Source of the DNA: Bacteroides sp.
GTDB taxonomy: Bacteria; Bacteroidota; Bacteroidia; Bacteroidales; Muribaculaceae
DNA: 48,377 bases
Assembly (NCBI GenBank): GCA_014803765.1
Contig: JAAVBC010000006.1
Span: 20,733-69,109 of the forward strand
Direction: 5' to 3'
Of this stretch, positions 17,646 through 25,972 are shown piece by piece. Positions within the stretch are counted from its first letter, which is position 1; each line of letters starts with the position of its first letter. Made by a program: the position numbers and the translations under genes. Below the pieces are notes generated by a model. It did no database searches. It saw only the letters and a list, made by a program, of their open reading frames with translations, and was not told the DNA's origin.

Positions 17646-19079
17646 TTAGTGGCGTTTGCAGCCATCGCAGCCTGTGCCGTCGAAGCAGTGGGTGCAGATC
17701 TTCTCTTTGGGGAGTCCGATGGAGGCTACGAGGGTTTCGATAGGATTGAATTTCAATGAAGTCAGTCCGAAACGCTCGCGAATCTTCTCTACAAGTGTAT
17801 TATATTCTGGACTTCCCGTGCGGGCGTAGGCTTCCAGATTCCTATTGGGATCCCCTTCCAATTCGCCGATGATGCGGCGGGTCAGGAGTTCCATGTCGCT
17901 CTTGGAGGATGTGAAGCCGATATATCGGCAGCCATAGATCAGCGGCGGGCAGGCAATACGCATGTGAACCTCCTTCGCACCATCCTTGAAGAAATCGGCT
18001 ACATTGTCGTTGAGCTGAGTGCCGCGTACGATTGAATCATCACAGAATACGATTCTTTTTCCATTCAGCATCGTGCGGTTGGTGACGAGTTTCATCTTTG
18101 CCACAAGATCTCGCTGTGACTGCTCGGAGGGAGTGAAACTGCGGGGCCAGGTCGGAGTGTATTTGGAAATCGCGCGATGATAAGGGACACCATGACCTGC
18201 CGCGTAACCCAGAGCCATACCGACACCTGAATCCGGAATGCCACATGCGCAATCCACTTCCGTGTCATCCGTCTGACCCATCTTGAATCCGGACTCAAAG
18301 CGTGATTCCTCCACATTCTTACCTTCATAGGTTGAGGTCGGGAAGCCGTAGTAGACCCAGAGGAAGGAGCAGACTTGCATCTTGTCGCCCGGTTCGGTAA
18401 TCGTCCGGAACCCGTCGGCACTGACCTCTACGACTTCACCCGGTCCCAGATCCTTCACATATTCATACCCGAGATTGGAAAAGGAAGTTGATTCGGAAGC
18501 CAGACAATATCCTCCATCCTTCTTCTTTGCCAGGATAATGGGAGTTCTGCCCATGCGGTCGCGCGCTGCGATGATATCCCCTTTGTCGGTGAGAATCAAT
18601 AATGAGCAAGAACCTTCTATCTTGTCGAAAAGATTTTCTATACCCTCTTTAAATGTGGAACCCTGATTGATAAGAAGCGCTGCGAGTTCTGTCGGGTTAG
18701 TTGAGCCTGAACTGAGTTCGCCGAAATGGACTCCGGCATCGAGAAGTTCTTTTTCAAGCTTAGAGAGATTGTGGATGTGAGCTACTGTGACAATGGCGAA
18801 TTTGCCGAGATGAGAGTTAATTACTATCGGCTGAGGATCCGTGTCGGAAATAACCCCGATGCCCGAAGACCCGATAAATTTCGGAAGTTCACTCTCGAAT
18901 TTAGTGCGGAAGTGAGTGTTCTCAATACTGTGAATAGACCTGCAGAACTTATCGTTGTCTGCGTCATACGTTGCCATTCCGGCTCTGCGTGTGCCGAGAT
19001 GGGAATGATAATCTGTGCCATAGAACAGATCTGTACGGCAATTGCCGCCTGGGGCGATAACGCCCATCATGCCACCCAT
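17646..19079 (-). CDS. PurF-like amidophosphoribosyltransferase homologue lacking Cys1
   Basis: A 477-residue protein with the two-domain plan of glutamine PRPP amidotransferase: an N-terminal Ntn glutaminase fold (TDYHSHLGTRRAGMATYD, then SGIGVISDTDPQPI) and a C-terminal phosphoribosyltransferase domain with the PRPP loop (IVFCDDSIVRGTQ). In true PurF the mature N-terminus is the catalytic Cys (MCGIxG). Here the protein begins MGGMMGVIAPGG, so glutamine hydrolysis by that route is not possible. Residues around the PRPP site look intact, so an ammonia-dependent or regulatory role is plausible. It ends in a Cys-rich CTHCFDGTGCDGCKRH tail that could bind metal. Bacteroidetes often carry such a Cys-less paralogue besides PurF; I rely on memory for that. 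It is transcribed after a terminator-like hairpin downstream of the SusA-type gene. Confidence 0.8.
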   Translation of the reverse strand: MGGMMGVIAPGGNCRTDLFYGTDYHSHLGTRRAGMATYDADNDKFCRSIHSIENTHFRTKFESELPKFIGSSGIGVISDTDPQPIVINSHLGKFAIVTVAHIHNLSKLEKELLDAGVHFGELSSGSTNPTELAALLINQGSTFKEGIENLFDKIEGSCSLLILTDKGDIIAARDRMGRTPIILAKKKDGGYCLASESTSFSNLGYEYVKDLGPGEVVEVSADGFRTITEPGDKMQVCSFLWVYYGFPTSTYEGKNVEESRFESGFKMGQTDDTEVDCACGIPDSGVGMALGYAAGHGVPYHRAISKYTPTWPRSFTPSEQSQRDLVAKMKLVTNRTMLNGKRIVFCDDSIVRGTQLNDNVADFFKDGAKEVHMRIACPPLIYGCRYIGFTSSKSDMELLTRRIIGELEGDPNRNLEAYARTGSPEYNTLVEKIRERFGLTSLKFNPIETLVASIGLPKEKICTHCFDGTGCDGCKRH

Positions 19080-19099
19080 AAAATATGCTTTTTTACCTT

Positions 19100-19138
19100 A
19101 AAAAAATATAGGTGTCAGCACCTTTCAGTGCTAACACC
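19100..19138 (-). terminator. terminator between SusA-type and PurF-like genes
   Basis: On the minus strand, GGTGTTAGCAC pairs with GTGCTGACACC (one G-U pair) around TGAAAG, followed by TATATTTTTTT. It would end transcription from the SusA-type gene. A TAATTTTG element just upstream (minus strand, 19149-19142) may be the -7 box of a separate PurF-like promoter, but no good -33 box accompanies it. An attenuator function is an alternative. Confidence 0.7.
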
Positions 19139-19234
19139 TCACAAAATTAGTAAAATTCCCTTAAACCGAAAAATCTATGTCCAAAAATTAACCAAACTCC
19201 GTGGGGTTCACAGAAAGCGGGATTGGAGAATGGA

Positions 19235-21079
19235 TTAGAAGTTTTGGAGAATCAGGGTTTCGCGGGGAGAGAGTGTCAGTGTCTCTCCGATGACTACATC
19301 CTTGCCTGTCAGCGCGCCCTTGAGCTTCGCACCTTCGGGAAGAATCTCGGCATAACGCGCCATGTCGAGGTCAAGAGATTCGTCGGTGCCGTTGATCATT
19401 ACGACTACCTGCTTGTCGCCCAGACGACGCTCATAGACATAGGCGCAGTTGATCGGCATGAAATGCTTGAGCGTACCCTCGGCAATCACATCGTTAGCCA
19501 CATCGCGGCGCCATTTCAGAAGAGAGGAAAGATAATCCCATGCTTCATTCTGAATCGGCGTACGCCCTTCGGCAGTGAAAGCATTGACTGCATCACCCTT
19601 GAAACCGCCGGGGAAATCCTTACGTACATATCCGTCGCTCCCCTCCTTGCTGCCGTTCATAAGAATCTCAGTTCCATAGTAGAGCTGCGGAATGCCGCGT
19701 GAAGTCAGAAGGAAAGCGATAGCCTGTTTCCAGGAATCAAGATTCTCGGGTTCGCTGAGGAGCCAGCGGTCGGTGTCATGATTGTCGAGGAAGGTCAGGA
19801 TATTCTGCGGATCCGGGAAAAGGAAGTCCATGGCGAGATGACCGTAAAGTCCGTTGAGACCGGTCCAAGGGGTAGTCGGTTCATTAAAATATTTTCTTCC
19901 CTCAGAGATGAGTTTGAAGTCCATGACAGCCGGAAGTTCCGTATTCTCCGGGTTTATCTTACTGCCACGCTGCCAATAAGCCGCTCCACCCTCATTCTCA
20001 TACCAACATTCTCCGACGATATTGAAATTCGGATATTCCTTAAGCACATCCTTTATCCAACTTGCCATCCCCTTCATATCCGCGTAGGGATATGTGTCCA
20101 TGCGGATGCCGTTGATGCCGCTGCTTTCAATCCACCATATACTGTTCTGCGTGAGATATTTCATCAGATGCGGATTTCTCTGATTGAGATCGGGCATTCC
20201 GCGGACGAACCAACCATTGACCGTAGCATCCAGATCATAATCCGACGTATAGGGGTCATGAATAGTCGAAAGGCGGAAGTTGGTCATGACGTCAGCCTGC
20301 GGATGATTAAACCAATCCTCTGTCGGACTGTTTTCAATCCAGGGATGAGCTATGCCGGAGTGATTGAAAATCATATCCATCACTACTTTCATCCCTCTCT
20401 TATGAGCCTCTTCGATAAGCTTGTTCCACTCTTCGTTGGTGCCGAAGCGGGGGTCTATGCGATAATAATCCGTAGTGGCATACCCGTGATAGCTCCCGCC
20501 GGGCATATCGTTCTCAAGCACGGGACACACCCATATAGCTGTAACACCCAGATCGTTAAGATAATCGAGCCTATCGATGATACCCGCGATATTTCCGCCA
20601 TGACGCGCATTGGGGTTATTGCGATCGGGCTGAGCTTTATAATCGAGAGTAGCATAGGGATCCTCTTCCTGCATCTTCCCTTCGGCAAAGCGGTCGGGCA
20701 TCAGAAGATAAAGTACATCCGAGGCAGAGAAGCCCTGATGCTCCTTGGCTGAAAGATTTCGGTTATACAGGGGATAATTCACGGTCTGCGCCTTATCTCC
20801 CAGAGTGAAATTCAGCGGCATATCTCCGGCTTTTGTCTCCGGCGACAATTTGAAATAGAGGAATTTATAATCCTTGCTGTCGCCTGCGACGCTCTCTATC
20901 AGCTGCACACCGGGATAGGCGGCGTTGACCTGCGCTTCGGCAACATCCTTGCCGCTGACCATCAGCTGCAGAGTGTCGTTCTGCATACCGACCCACCAGC
21001 ACGGCGGCTCAATCTTGTCTACAATGGCAGCGTTCCCCATTCCGGCAGAAGCAGCCAACAACACTAATGATGAAAACAT
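19235..21079 (-). CDS. susA: SusA-type neopullulanase (GH13)
   Basis: A 614-residue exported GH13 enzyme. The signal peptide is short (MFSSLVLLAASAGMGNAA) and no other ATG lies upstream in frame, so the N-terminus could be slightly different. An N-terminal cyclomaltodextrinase-type domain covers about residues 19-105 (PPCWWVGMQNDTLQLMV). The TIM barrel carries the catalytic triad Asp328 (GIRMDTYPY), Glu357 (IVGECWY) and Asp435 (FLDNHDTDR), and a beta-sandwich ends the protein. It would hydrolyse maltooligosaccharides and pullulan in the periplasm, after uptake by SusC/D. No lipobox and no T9SS tail are seen, in keeping with a periplasmic SusA. It lies 39 bp after the aminotransferase gene, probably in one transcript, and is followed by a terminator. 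The product length matches SusA (about 617 residues). Confidence 0.9.
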   Translation of the reverse strand: MFSSLVLLAASAGMGNAAIVDKIEPPCWWVGMQNDTLQLMVSGKDVAEAQVNAAYPGVQLIESVAGDSKDYKFLYFKLSPETKAGDMPLNFTLGDKAQTVNYPLYNRNLSAKEHQGFSASDVLYLLMPDRFAEGKMQEEDPYATLDYKAQPDRNNPNARHGGNIAGIIDRLDYLNDLGVTAIWVCPVLENDMPGGSYHGYATTDYYRIDPRFGTNEEWNKLIEEAHKRGMKVVMDMIFNHSGIAHPWIENSPTEDWFNHPQADVMTNFRLSTIHDPYTSDYDLDATVNGWFVRGMPDLNQRNPHLMKYLTQNSIWWIESSGINGIRMDTYPYADMKGMASWIKDVLKEYPNFNIVGECWYENEGGAAYWQRGSKINPENTELPAVMDFKLISEGRKYFNEPTTPWTGLNGLYGHLAMDFLFPDPQNILTFLDNHDTDRWLLSEPENLDSWKQAIAFLLTSRGIPQLYYGTEILMNGSKEGSDGYVRKDFPGGFKGDAVNAFTAEGRTPIQNEAWDYLSSLLKWRRDVANDVIAEGTLKHFMPINCAYVYERRLGDKQVVVMINGTDESLDLDMARYAEILPEGAKLKGALTGKDVVIGETLTLSPRETLILQNF

Positions 21080-21118
21080 TATCTTAGTATGTAAGTACGT
21101 AGTGATTTTGTAACAAAA

Positions 21119-22315
21119 TTACTTGAGTTTAAGAGATGCCTCCGAGATTCGGCGGATAGCCTCGCGGATATTCTCATCCGAAGTGGCATAGCTGAGGCGC
21201 ATATATCCGGGAGCACAGAACGCTTCGCCGTCGACACACGCTACATGCGCTTCCTCCAGAAGATACATCACATAGTCACCGACAGATTCAATCACACTGC
21301 CGTCAGGCTTCACCTTGCCTACATAGCTGTCGACCTTCGGGAAGAGATAGAACGCGCCTTCGGGTCGGTTGACTTCCCAACCGGGAATCTCCTTTGCCAG
21401 CTCCACGATGAGATCGCGGCGGCGTTCGAATGCAACGCGCATATCCTCGACACATTTCTGCGAACCGGTGTAAGCCGCTTCTGCCGCCTTTTGGGCGATT
21501 GAGGAAGCGCCGGAAGTGTATTGTCCCTGAAGTTTGCTGACGGCTTTTGCAATGTCAAGCGGGGCTGCCACATAACCGATTCGCCAGCCGGTCATCGCGT
21601 AGGCTTTTGAAACGCCGTTGACTATTATCACTCTGTCTCTGACACTTTCAAACTCCGAAATGCTGTGGACTCTCTCGACAAAGTTGATATGCTCATATAT
21701 TTCATCCGCAAGAATCAGAATCCCCGGATACTTCGCAAGCACCTCCGCCAGTTCCCGCAGCTCATCATAGCTATAGATGGAGCCCGTAGGGTTCGAAGGG
21801 GAATTAAGCATTATCATGCGGGTCCGCGGCGTAATGGCGGCTTCAAGCTGAGCTGCCGTAATTTTGAAATTGCTCTCGATGCCGGCGGGAACTTCCACAC
21901 ATACTCCCTCTGCAAGCTTCACCATCTCCACGTAGCTGACCCACGCCGGAGTCGGAATAATCACTTCCTCCCCGGGATTGACACACGCCAGAAGGACATT
22001 GCAGAGTTCCTGCTTTGCGCCGTTGCCCACCACGATCTGCTCCGGAGCAAACTCTATATTGTTCTCCTTGGATAGTTTTTCACAGATAGCCTTGCGCAGA
22101 CTCATATAGCCGGCTACGGGTGTATAACGGCTGAAATTATCATCGATCGCCTTCTTGGCAGCCTCCTTGATGTGATCGGGAGTATCAAAATCAGGTTCGC
22201 CGACCGACATATTGATAACATCGATCCCCTGTGCTTTCAATTCCGCACTCTTCTGCGACATAGCCAGAGTCGCAGAGGGAGATAACTTTTGAATTCTTTG
22301 AGAGACAAAATTCAT
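21119..22315 (-). CDS. class I/II pyridoxal-phosphate aminotransferase, aspartate type
   Basis: A 398-residue cytoplasmic enzyme with the whole fold-type I pattern: NMSVGEPDFDTP near residue 36, SPSNPTGSIY near 172, ILADEIYEHI around 202, and the PLP-binding lysine Lys237 in VSKAYAMTGWRIGY. It would transfer the amino group of aspartate to 2-oxoglutarate; related enzymes also take prephenate, so the exact substrate is not certain. Its length matches the gamma-subgroup aspartate aminotransferases (about 385-400). It is the first gene of a minus-strand pair with the SusA-type enzyme, and it is divergent from the DUF4836 operon with a 114-bp gap. The start at 22315 (MNFVSQRIQKLSPSATLAM) fits the family. 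Confidence 0.9.
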   Translation of the reverse strand: MNFVSQRIQKLSPSATLAMSQKSAELKAQGIDVINMSVGEPDFDTPDHIKEAAKKAIDDNFSRYTPVAGYMSLRKAICEKLSKENNIEFAPEQIVVGNGAKQELCNVLLACVNPGEEVIIPTPAWVSYVEMVKLAEGVCVEVPAGIESNFKITAAQLEAAITPRTRMIMLNSPSNPTGSIYSYDELRELAEVLAKYPGILILADEIYEHINFVERVHSISEFESVRDRVIIVNGVSKAYAMTGWRIGYVAAPLDIAKAVSKLQGQYTSGASSIAQKAAEAAYTGSQKCVEDMRVAFERRRDLIVELAKEIPGWEVNRPEGAFYLFPKVDSYVGKVKPDGSVIESVGDYVMYLLEEAHVACVDGEAFCAPGYMRLSYATSDENIREAIRRISEASLKLK

Positions 22316-22344
22316 ATTAGATTCAGATTAGAGATATTTCTTTT

Positions 22345-22375
22345 TTGCGAAGATAAGAAAATATTTTAATTTTGT
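22345..22375 (+). promoter_or_regulatory. Bacteroidetes-type promoter of the DUF4836-ABC operon
   Basis: TTTG at 22345-22348 and TAATTTTG at 22368-22375 are 19 bp apart. Transcription would start near 22382, about 48 nt before ATG 22430. Confidence 0.65.
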
Positions 22376-22429
22376 AAAATGAAGTTCCAATAACTTCAGA
22401 TGTAATATATGAGTTTTACGAAAGATTCC

Positions 22430-23725
22430 ATGCGATTTATTAAAGCGCTTCCATTTTTATGCCTTCTGATTCTTGCTACATCGTGCTCTTCTGACTCTGC
22501 TGAGCAGATTAAGGATCTTTTCGCCACAGTCCCGGCAGATGCCGAAATAGTGGCAGTATGCAATATAGCTGAATCCATCAAACATTCCGGAGGAAAGATA
22601 AGCGACGGCAATGTTGAGAATGCCGACCGCATCATCACTTTAGTCGCCGGAAAGGATGCCGCACTTAAAAAGAGACTTCAATGGATTCTTTCCCCCGAAT
22701 CGGGCATAAGCGCGGAGCCTGCCGTATGTTTCTTTCAGGGGGGAGCTCCTGTCGTCGAAGCCTATCTTTCGGATGCCGACAAATTCCGCAAGGGCTATCT
22801 CTCGATAGAACCCGGAGAATGGACTGAAGTGAAAAGCGGAAAATCTTCTATCTTTGTAAAAGACGGGATAGGGGTCTGCGGCAACAAGCTGATCGTCGGC
22901 AGGAATGTAAACGCCGATTACGCCGGAAAACTTCTGGGGCTTTCCGAAGTGGAGAGTTTCAATTCAGTGGATTATTCCGAGAAGATGACTGAATCCGATG
23001 ATGATATAACCCTATGGGGCGACATCGATCGACTTCTGAGCTTCAGCAGCGCCGGCTTTGCTGTAAAAACTCAGATAAGGCTCGGACTCGGAATGCTTTT
23101 CAACAATCCCAAATATCTTGTCGGCAATGCCAATTTTGACAAAAAGGGGGTCGAGTTGGAGACCTACATCTTAGATAATACTTTAAAGCCCTCCAAATGC
23201 GAGCTGGAACTATCGAAAATTGATCCGGCAAGAGTCGCTTCCCTCGGCGGGAACGCCAACGGCATTGCAGCGATAGCCGTCTCCGGCAAACTCGTAAAGC
23301 AGATTCAGGATGTGGCATCCTCCGCGGGAGGTGCGCTCCCCGCGATGTTCTCAAGTATCCTTTCCCCGCTCGACGGCACTATTGCCATCGCCTCCGAGGC
23401 TGCCTCCTCATCCCCGGCTACCTATCTCAACGATGGATTCCGGATGACTATCTCGACCAATGGCAAAGAGGATGCGCAACTCGCCCAGACTCTTCAGGGT
23501 TTCGGCGCTGTCGATATTGAAGGCAAGGTGCTCAATGTCTCAAAGGGTTCCTACGGCAACGGCGCTCTCAGCCTGCAGTCGACTGCCGAAGAGTTTAAGG
23601 ATGCATGGTTCGGCGTGGCTTACAAACTTCAGGATTCCTCACTCCCCTCCATCAATACTCTGCTCATCAAAGGAGTTGCCTCCGACAACACTTTGAAGCT
23701 TCGCATGAAATTAGAATGGAAATAA
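22430..23725 (+). CDS. DUF4836-like lipoprotein
   Basis: A 431-residue predicted lipoprotein when started at ATG 22430: MRFIKALPFLCLLILATSC gives a textbook signal with the lipobox Ala-Thr-Ser-Cys. An in-frame ATG at 22409 would add seven residues without a better signal. The body resembles DUF4836, a Bacteroidetes family (VPADAEIVAVCNIAESIKHSGG, the conserved VP.da..v..i.l..l motif). Function is unknown; members are generally outer-membrane or periplasmic lipoproteins. It heads an operon with an ABC ATPase (gap 19 bp) and a permease (13 bp), so it may be the extracytoplasmic partner of that transporter. Confidence 0.78.
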   Translation: MRFIKALPFLCLLILATSCSSDSAEQIKDLFATVPADAEIVAVCNIAESIKHSGGKISDGNVENADRIITLVAGKDAALKKRLQWILSPESGISAEPAVCFFQGGAPVVEAYLSDADKFRKGYLSIEPGEWTEVKSGKSSIFVKDGIGVCGNKLIVGRNVNADYAGKLLGLSEVESFNSVDYSEKMTESDDDITLWGDIDRLLSFSSAGFAVKTQIRLGLGMLFNNPKYLVGNANFDKKGVELETYILDNTLKPSKCELELSKIDPARVASLGGNANGIAAIAVSGKLVKQIQDVASSAGGALPAMFSSILSPLDGTIAIASEAASSSPATYLNDGFRMTISTNGKEDAQLAQTLQGFGAVDIEGKVLNVSKGSYGNGALSLQSTAEEFKDAWFGVAYKLQDSSLPSINTLLIKGVASDNTLKLRMKLEWK

Positions 23726-23744
23726 AGCCCTTGCCAAAGAGAAA

Positions 23745-24401
23745 ATGAATTCCGGAATCAAGAAGATTGAACTGACCGAGATGCTTCCGAAAGTATTTGT
23801 CGGTGAGAATATTCCTCATTCAGGAGTCTGGATGACCCATTGCGTCTTTGAACGCGGCAACCATTATCTGATAGAAGCCCCGTCGGGAGGAGGAAAATCC
23901 TCCCTTATGGCTTATATCTACGGAGCGCGCGATGACTTCCGGGGGACTCTCGCTTTCAACGGCAAATCCTCCGCTTCGTTCAGTATCGAAGATTGGCAGA
24001 AATTGCGTCGCCGCCATATCGCCTACCTTCCGCAGGAACTCGACCTCTTCCCCGAGCTGACCTGCATTGAGAATATCCGACTTAAAAATCGACTGACTGA
24101 CTGCGTCAGCGAAAAGCGTATCGAAGAATGGCTCGAACGCCTCGGCATAGCCAATCGCCGCGACTATCCGGCAGGAAAAATGTCGATCGGACAGCAGCAG
24201 CGCCTTGCCATCATCCGCACACTCTGCATGCCCTTTGACTTCATTCTTCTCGATGAGCCGGTCAGTCATCTCGATGCCGCCAACAATGGGATTGTGGCTG
24301 AGATTGTGGCTGAGGAAGCCGCCCGCAACGGAGCGGGGGTAATATCCACCTCAGTCGGGAATCCCCTCCTCCTCCACTCGGCAATAAATATCAAACTCTG
24401 A
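23745..24401 (+). CDS. ABC transporter ATP-binding protein (LolD/MacB-like)
   Basis: A 218-residue cytoplasmic ATPase. Walker A is APSGGGKSS (residues 45-53), the Q-loop region is PQELDLFPELT, the signature is MSIGQQQRLA (about 146-155), and Walker B is FILLDEPVSHLDA (about 168). The signature has MSIGQ in place of LSGGQ, as seen in some LolD/MacB-type ATPases. It is sandwiched between a DUF4836 lipoprotein and an FtsX-like permease, so it powers a mechanotransmission-type ABC system rather than an importer. The substrate is unknown; lipoprotein trafficking or cell-envelope control are candidates. Confidence 0.85.
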   Translation: MNSGIKKIELTEMLPKVFVGENIPHSGVWMTHCVFERGNHYLIEAPSGGGKSSLMAYIYGARDDFRGTLAFNGKSSASFSIEDWQKLRRRHIAYLPQELDLFPELTCIENIRLKNRLTDCVSEKRIEEWLERLGIANRRDYPAGKMSIGQQQRLAIIRTLCMPFDFILLDEPVSHLDAANNGIVAEIVAEEAARNGAGVISTSVGNPLLLHSAINIKL

Positions 24402-24414
24402 ATCCTGACAAGCA

Positions 24415-25614
24415 ATGATCGGCAAGTTATTGAGAAAAAACACATCCCCGGCACGCATCGCAGGGTTCATCCTTTCAAATCTTATCGGACTCACCATCAT
24501 GGCTGTGGGTCTGCAATTTTATCTCGATGCATCTTCGATATGGAATCAGGAGGATTCTTTCCTGAAATCAGAATATATCGCCGTCAATAAAATCATCGAT
24601 GCCTCTTACACTTTAGGCAACTCCTCTCCGGAATTCACTGAGGAAGAGATTGCCGATATCGCCGCGCAGTCCTGGGTAAAGAAGGTCGGGGCATTCTCAC
24701 GCGCAGATTTCCGCGTCTATGCATCGCTGGGCTTAGACACTCCTTCGCCGGAATCTCAGTCCGGATCGGCAGGCAGGAGATTATCTACCGCCATGTTCTT
24801 CGAATCAGTGCCGGATGATTTTCTTGACGTAAAAAACGGCGATTTCACATGGACTCCTGACAGTCCGGAAGTGCCCATTATCATATCGAAAGATTATCTT
24901 GCCCTATATAACTTCGGATTTGCAGGAGCAGCCGGACTCCCCCGCATGTCGGAATCCCTTTTCAGCGGGCTCCCTCTCCAGCTGACGATCATCAGCGCCG
25001 ACGGGAAGACCCGCCGTCAGCTATATGGCAGAGTGGCAGGATATTCCAATCGCTTCAACACTATCCTCGTGCCCGGCAGTTTCATGGAAAGCATGAATCA
25101 GAAGACGCAGGCACCCTCACGCCTGATCATTGATGTCAACAGCCCCGGCGATTCAGCCATTGCTGATTATCTTCAATCGAAAGGGTGGGAGCAGGCAGGC
25201 GATAACTCCGCCTCCTCCGCCGCCTTTATGCTTCGCATAGTCAGCGCCATAATCATAGCGATAGGAACTCTCATCACTCTTCTCTCACTCTTCATCCTCA
25301 TCCTGTCAATGTCGCTGCTGATGGAAAAGAATCGGCGTAAGCTCCACTCTCTGCTCATGTTAGGCTATAGGATTGAAGATGCCGCCCGCCCCTATTGGAG
25401 ACTCACCATAGGCGCCACAGTCGCGGCAGCCCTCCTCTCCTTCCTCTGCATGCTGAGTCTGCGCGCCTTCTGGATAAAGCCCCTTGAAGCACTCGGAGGA
25501 GGAGAAGGGAACTTACTCTGGAGCGCCCTTCTGATAATCCTGCTGACACTTGCCATCATCGTCATCAACGGCATAGCCATAAAGCGCAGAGTGACCGAAG
25601 CATGGAGAGTCTGA
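24415..25614 (+). CDS. FtsX/MacB-like ABC permease
   Basis: A 399-residue membrane protein with four predicted transmembrane segments: about residues 16-37 (AGFILSNLIGLTIMAVGL), 275-305 (AIIIAIGTLITLLSLFILI), 325-350 and 370-390. A large periplasmic domain (about 40-270) sits between the first and second, the usual plan of MacB/LolC/FtsX permeases. It starts 13 bp after its ATPase gene. With the DUF4836 lipoprotein it forms a three-gene operon ending without a visible terminator before the SusC leader. Function within the type is unknown. Confidence 0.8.
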   Translation: MIGKLLRKNTSPARIAGFILSNLIGLTIMAVGLQFYLDASSIWNQEDSFLKSEYIAVNKIIDASYTLGNSSPEFTEEEIADIAAQSWVKKVGAFSRADFRVYASLGLDTPSPESQSGSAGRRLSTAMFFESVPDDFLDVKNGDFTWTPDSPEVPIIISKDYLALYNFGFAGAAGLPRMSESLFSGLPLQLTIISADGKTRRQLYGRVAGYSNRFNTILVPGSFMESMNQKTQAPSRLIIDVNSPGDSAIADYLQSKGWEQAGDNSASSAAFMLRIVSAIIIAIGTLITLLSLFILILSMSLLMEKNRRKLHSLLMLGYRIEDAARPYWRLTIGATVAAALLSFLCMLSLRAFWIKPLEALGGGEGNLLWSALLIILLTLAIIVINGIAIKRRVTEAWRV

Positions 25615-25667
25615 AGCCGAGAATTTAACAAGACTCCGGAATGAAATGGCAATTAATTGTTAAAAAA

Positions 25668-25699
25668 TTGCTAAAATTTCTTTTTTTTAGTTACATTTG
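25668..25699 (+). promoter_or_regulatory. Bacteroidetes-type promoter of the sus operon
   Basis: TTG at 25668-25670 and TACATTTG at 25692-25699, 21 bp apart, fit the consensus. Transcription would begin near 25706, giving a leader of about 267 nt. The gap 25615-25972 holds this promoter, a hairpin and a small ORF. Confidence 0.7.
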
Positions 25700-25708
25700 C
25701 ACTTACAA

Positions 25709-25736
25709 TTCCCCGAAATGCGCGCATATCGGGGAA
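25709..25736 (+). promoter_or_regulatory. leader hairpin at the predicted 5' end of the sus mRNA
   Basis: TTCCCCGA (25709-25716) pairs with TCGGGGAA (25729-25736) across a 12-base loop. It lies at or within a few bases of the predicted transcript start and may protect the 5' end. No poly-U run follows, so it is not a terminator. Confidence 0.6.
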
Positions 25737-25764
25737 AGTCTAATACCCGCATTTCGCCAACGAA

Positions 25765-25884
25765 ATGAAAAACAAAAGATTAAGTGGAAAAACTCAAAGC
25801 ATTGACAAGAAAGGGAAGCTGCTCGAAAAAGCGGTCGGCAATGACTACATTGTAGATGCAGGAAGTAAGATGCCATTGATCTGA
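25765..25884 (+). CDS. possible 39-residue leader peptide ahead of susC
   Basis: ATG 25765 to TGA 25884 encodes MKNKRLSGKTQSIDKKGKLL and then EKAVGNDYIVDAGSKMPLI. It is basic at the N-terminus and has no signal peptide or membrane segment. It begins 28 bp after the leader hairpin and ends 88 bp before susC. A small ORF at this position could be translated for regulation of susC, or may be chance; codon use (aag, gac, ggc) is plausible for this genome. No family is recognised. Confidence 0.35.
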   Translation: MKNKRLSGKTQSIDKKGKLLEKAVGNDYIVDAGSKMPLI

Positions 25885-25972
25885 CAATTATTAGCGAAAA
25901 AATGAGGGACCCAAAAGAAAAGAGAGAATAAACAATTATATTAACTAAATGTAGAACTAAATCAATTCCTGC

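Noticed and set aside
17646..19079. Missing Cys1 due to a wrong start or frameshift
   Set aside because: No nearby start gives Met-Cys, and the frame is intact along the whole glutaminase domain.
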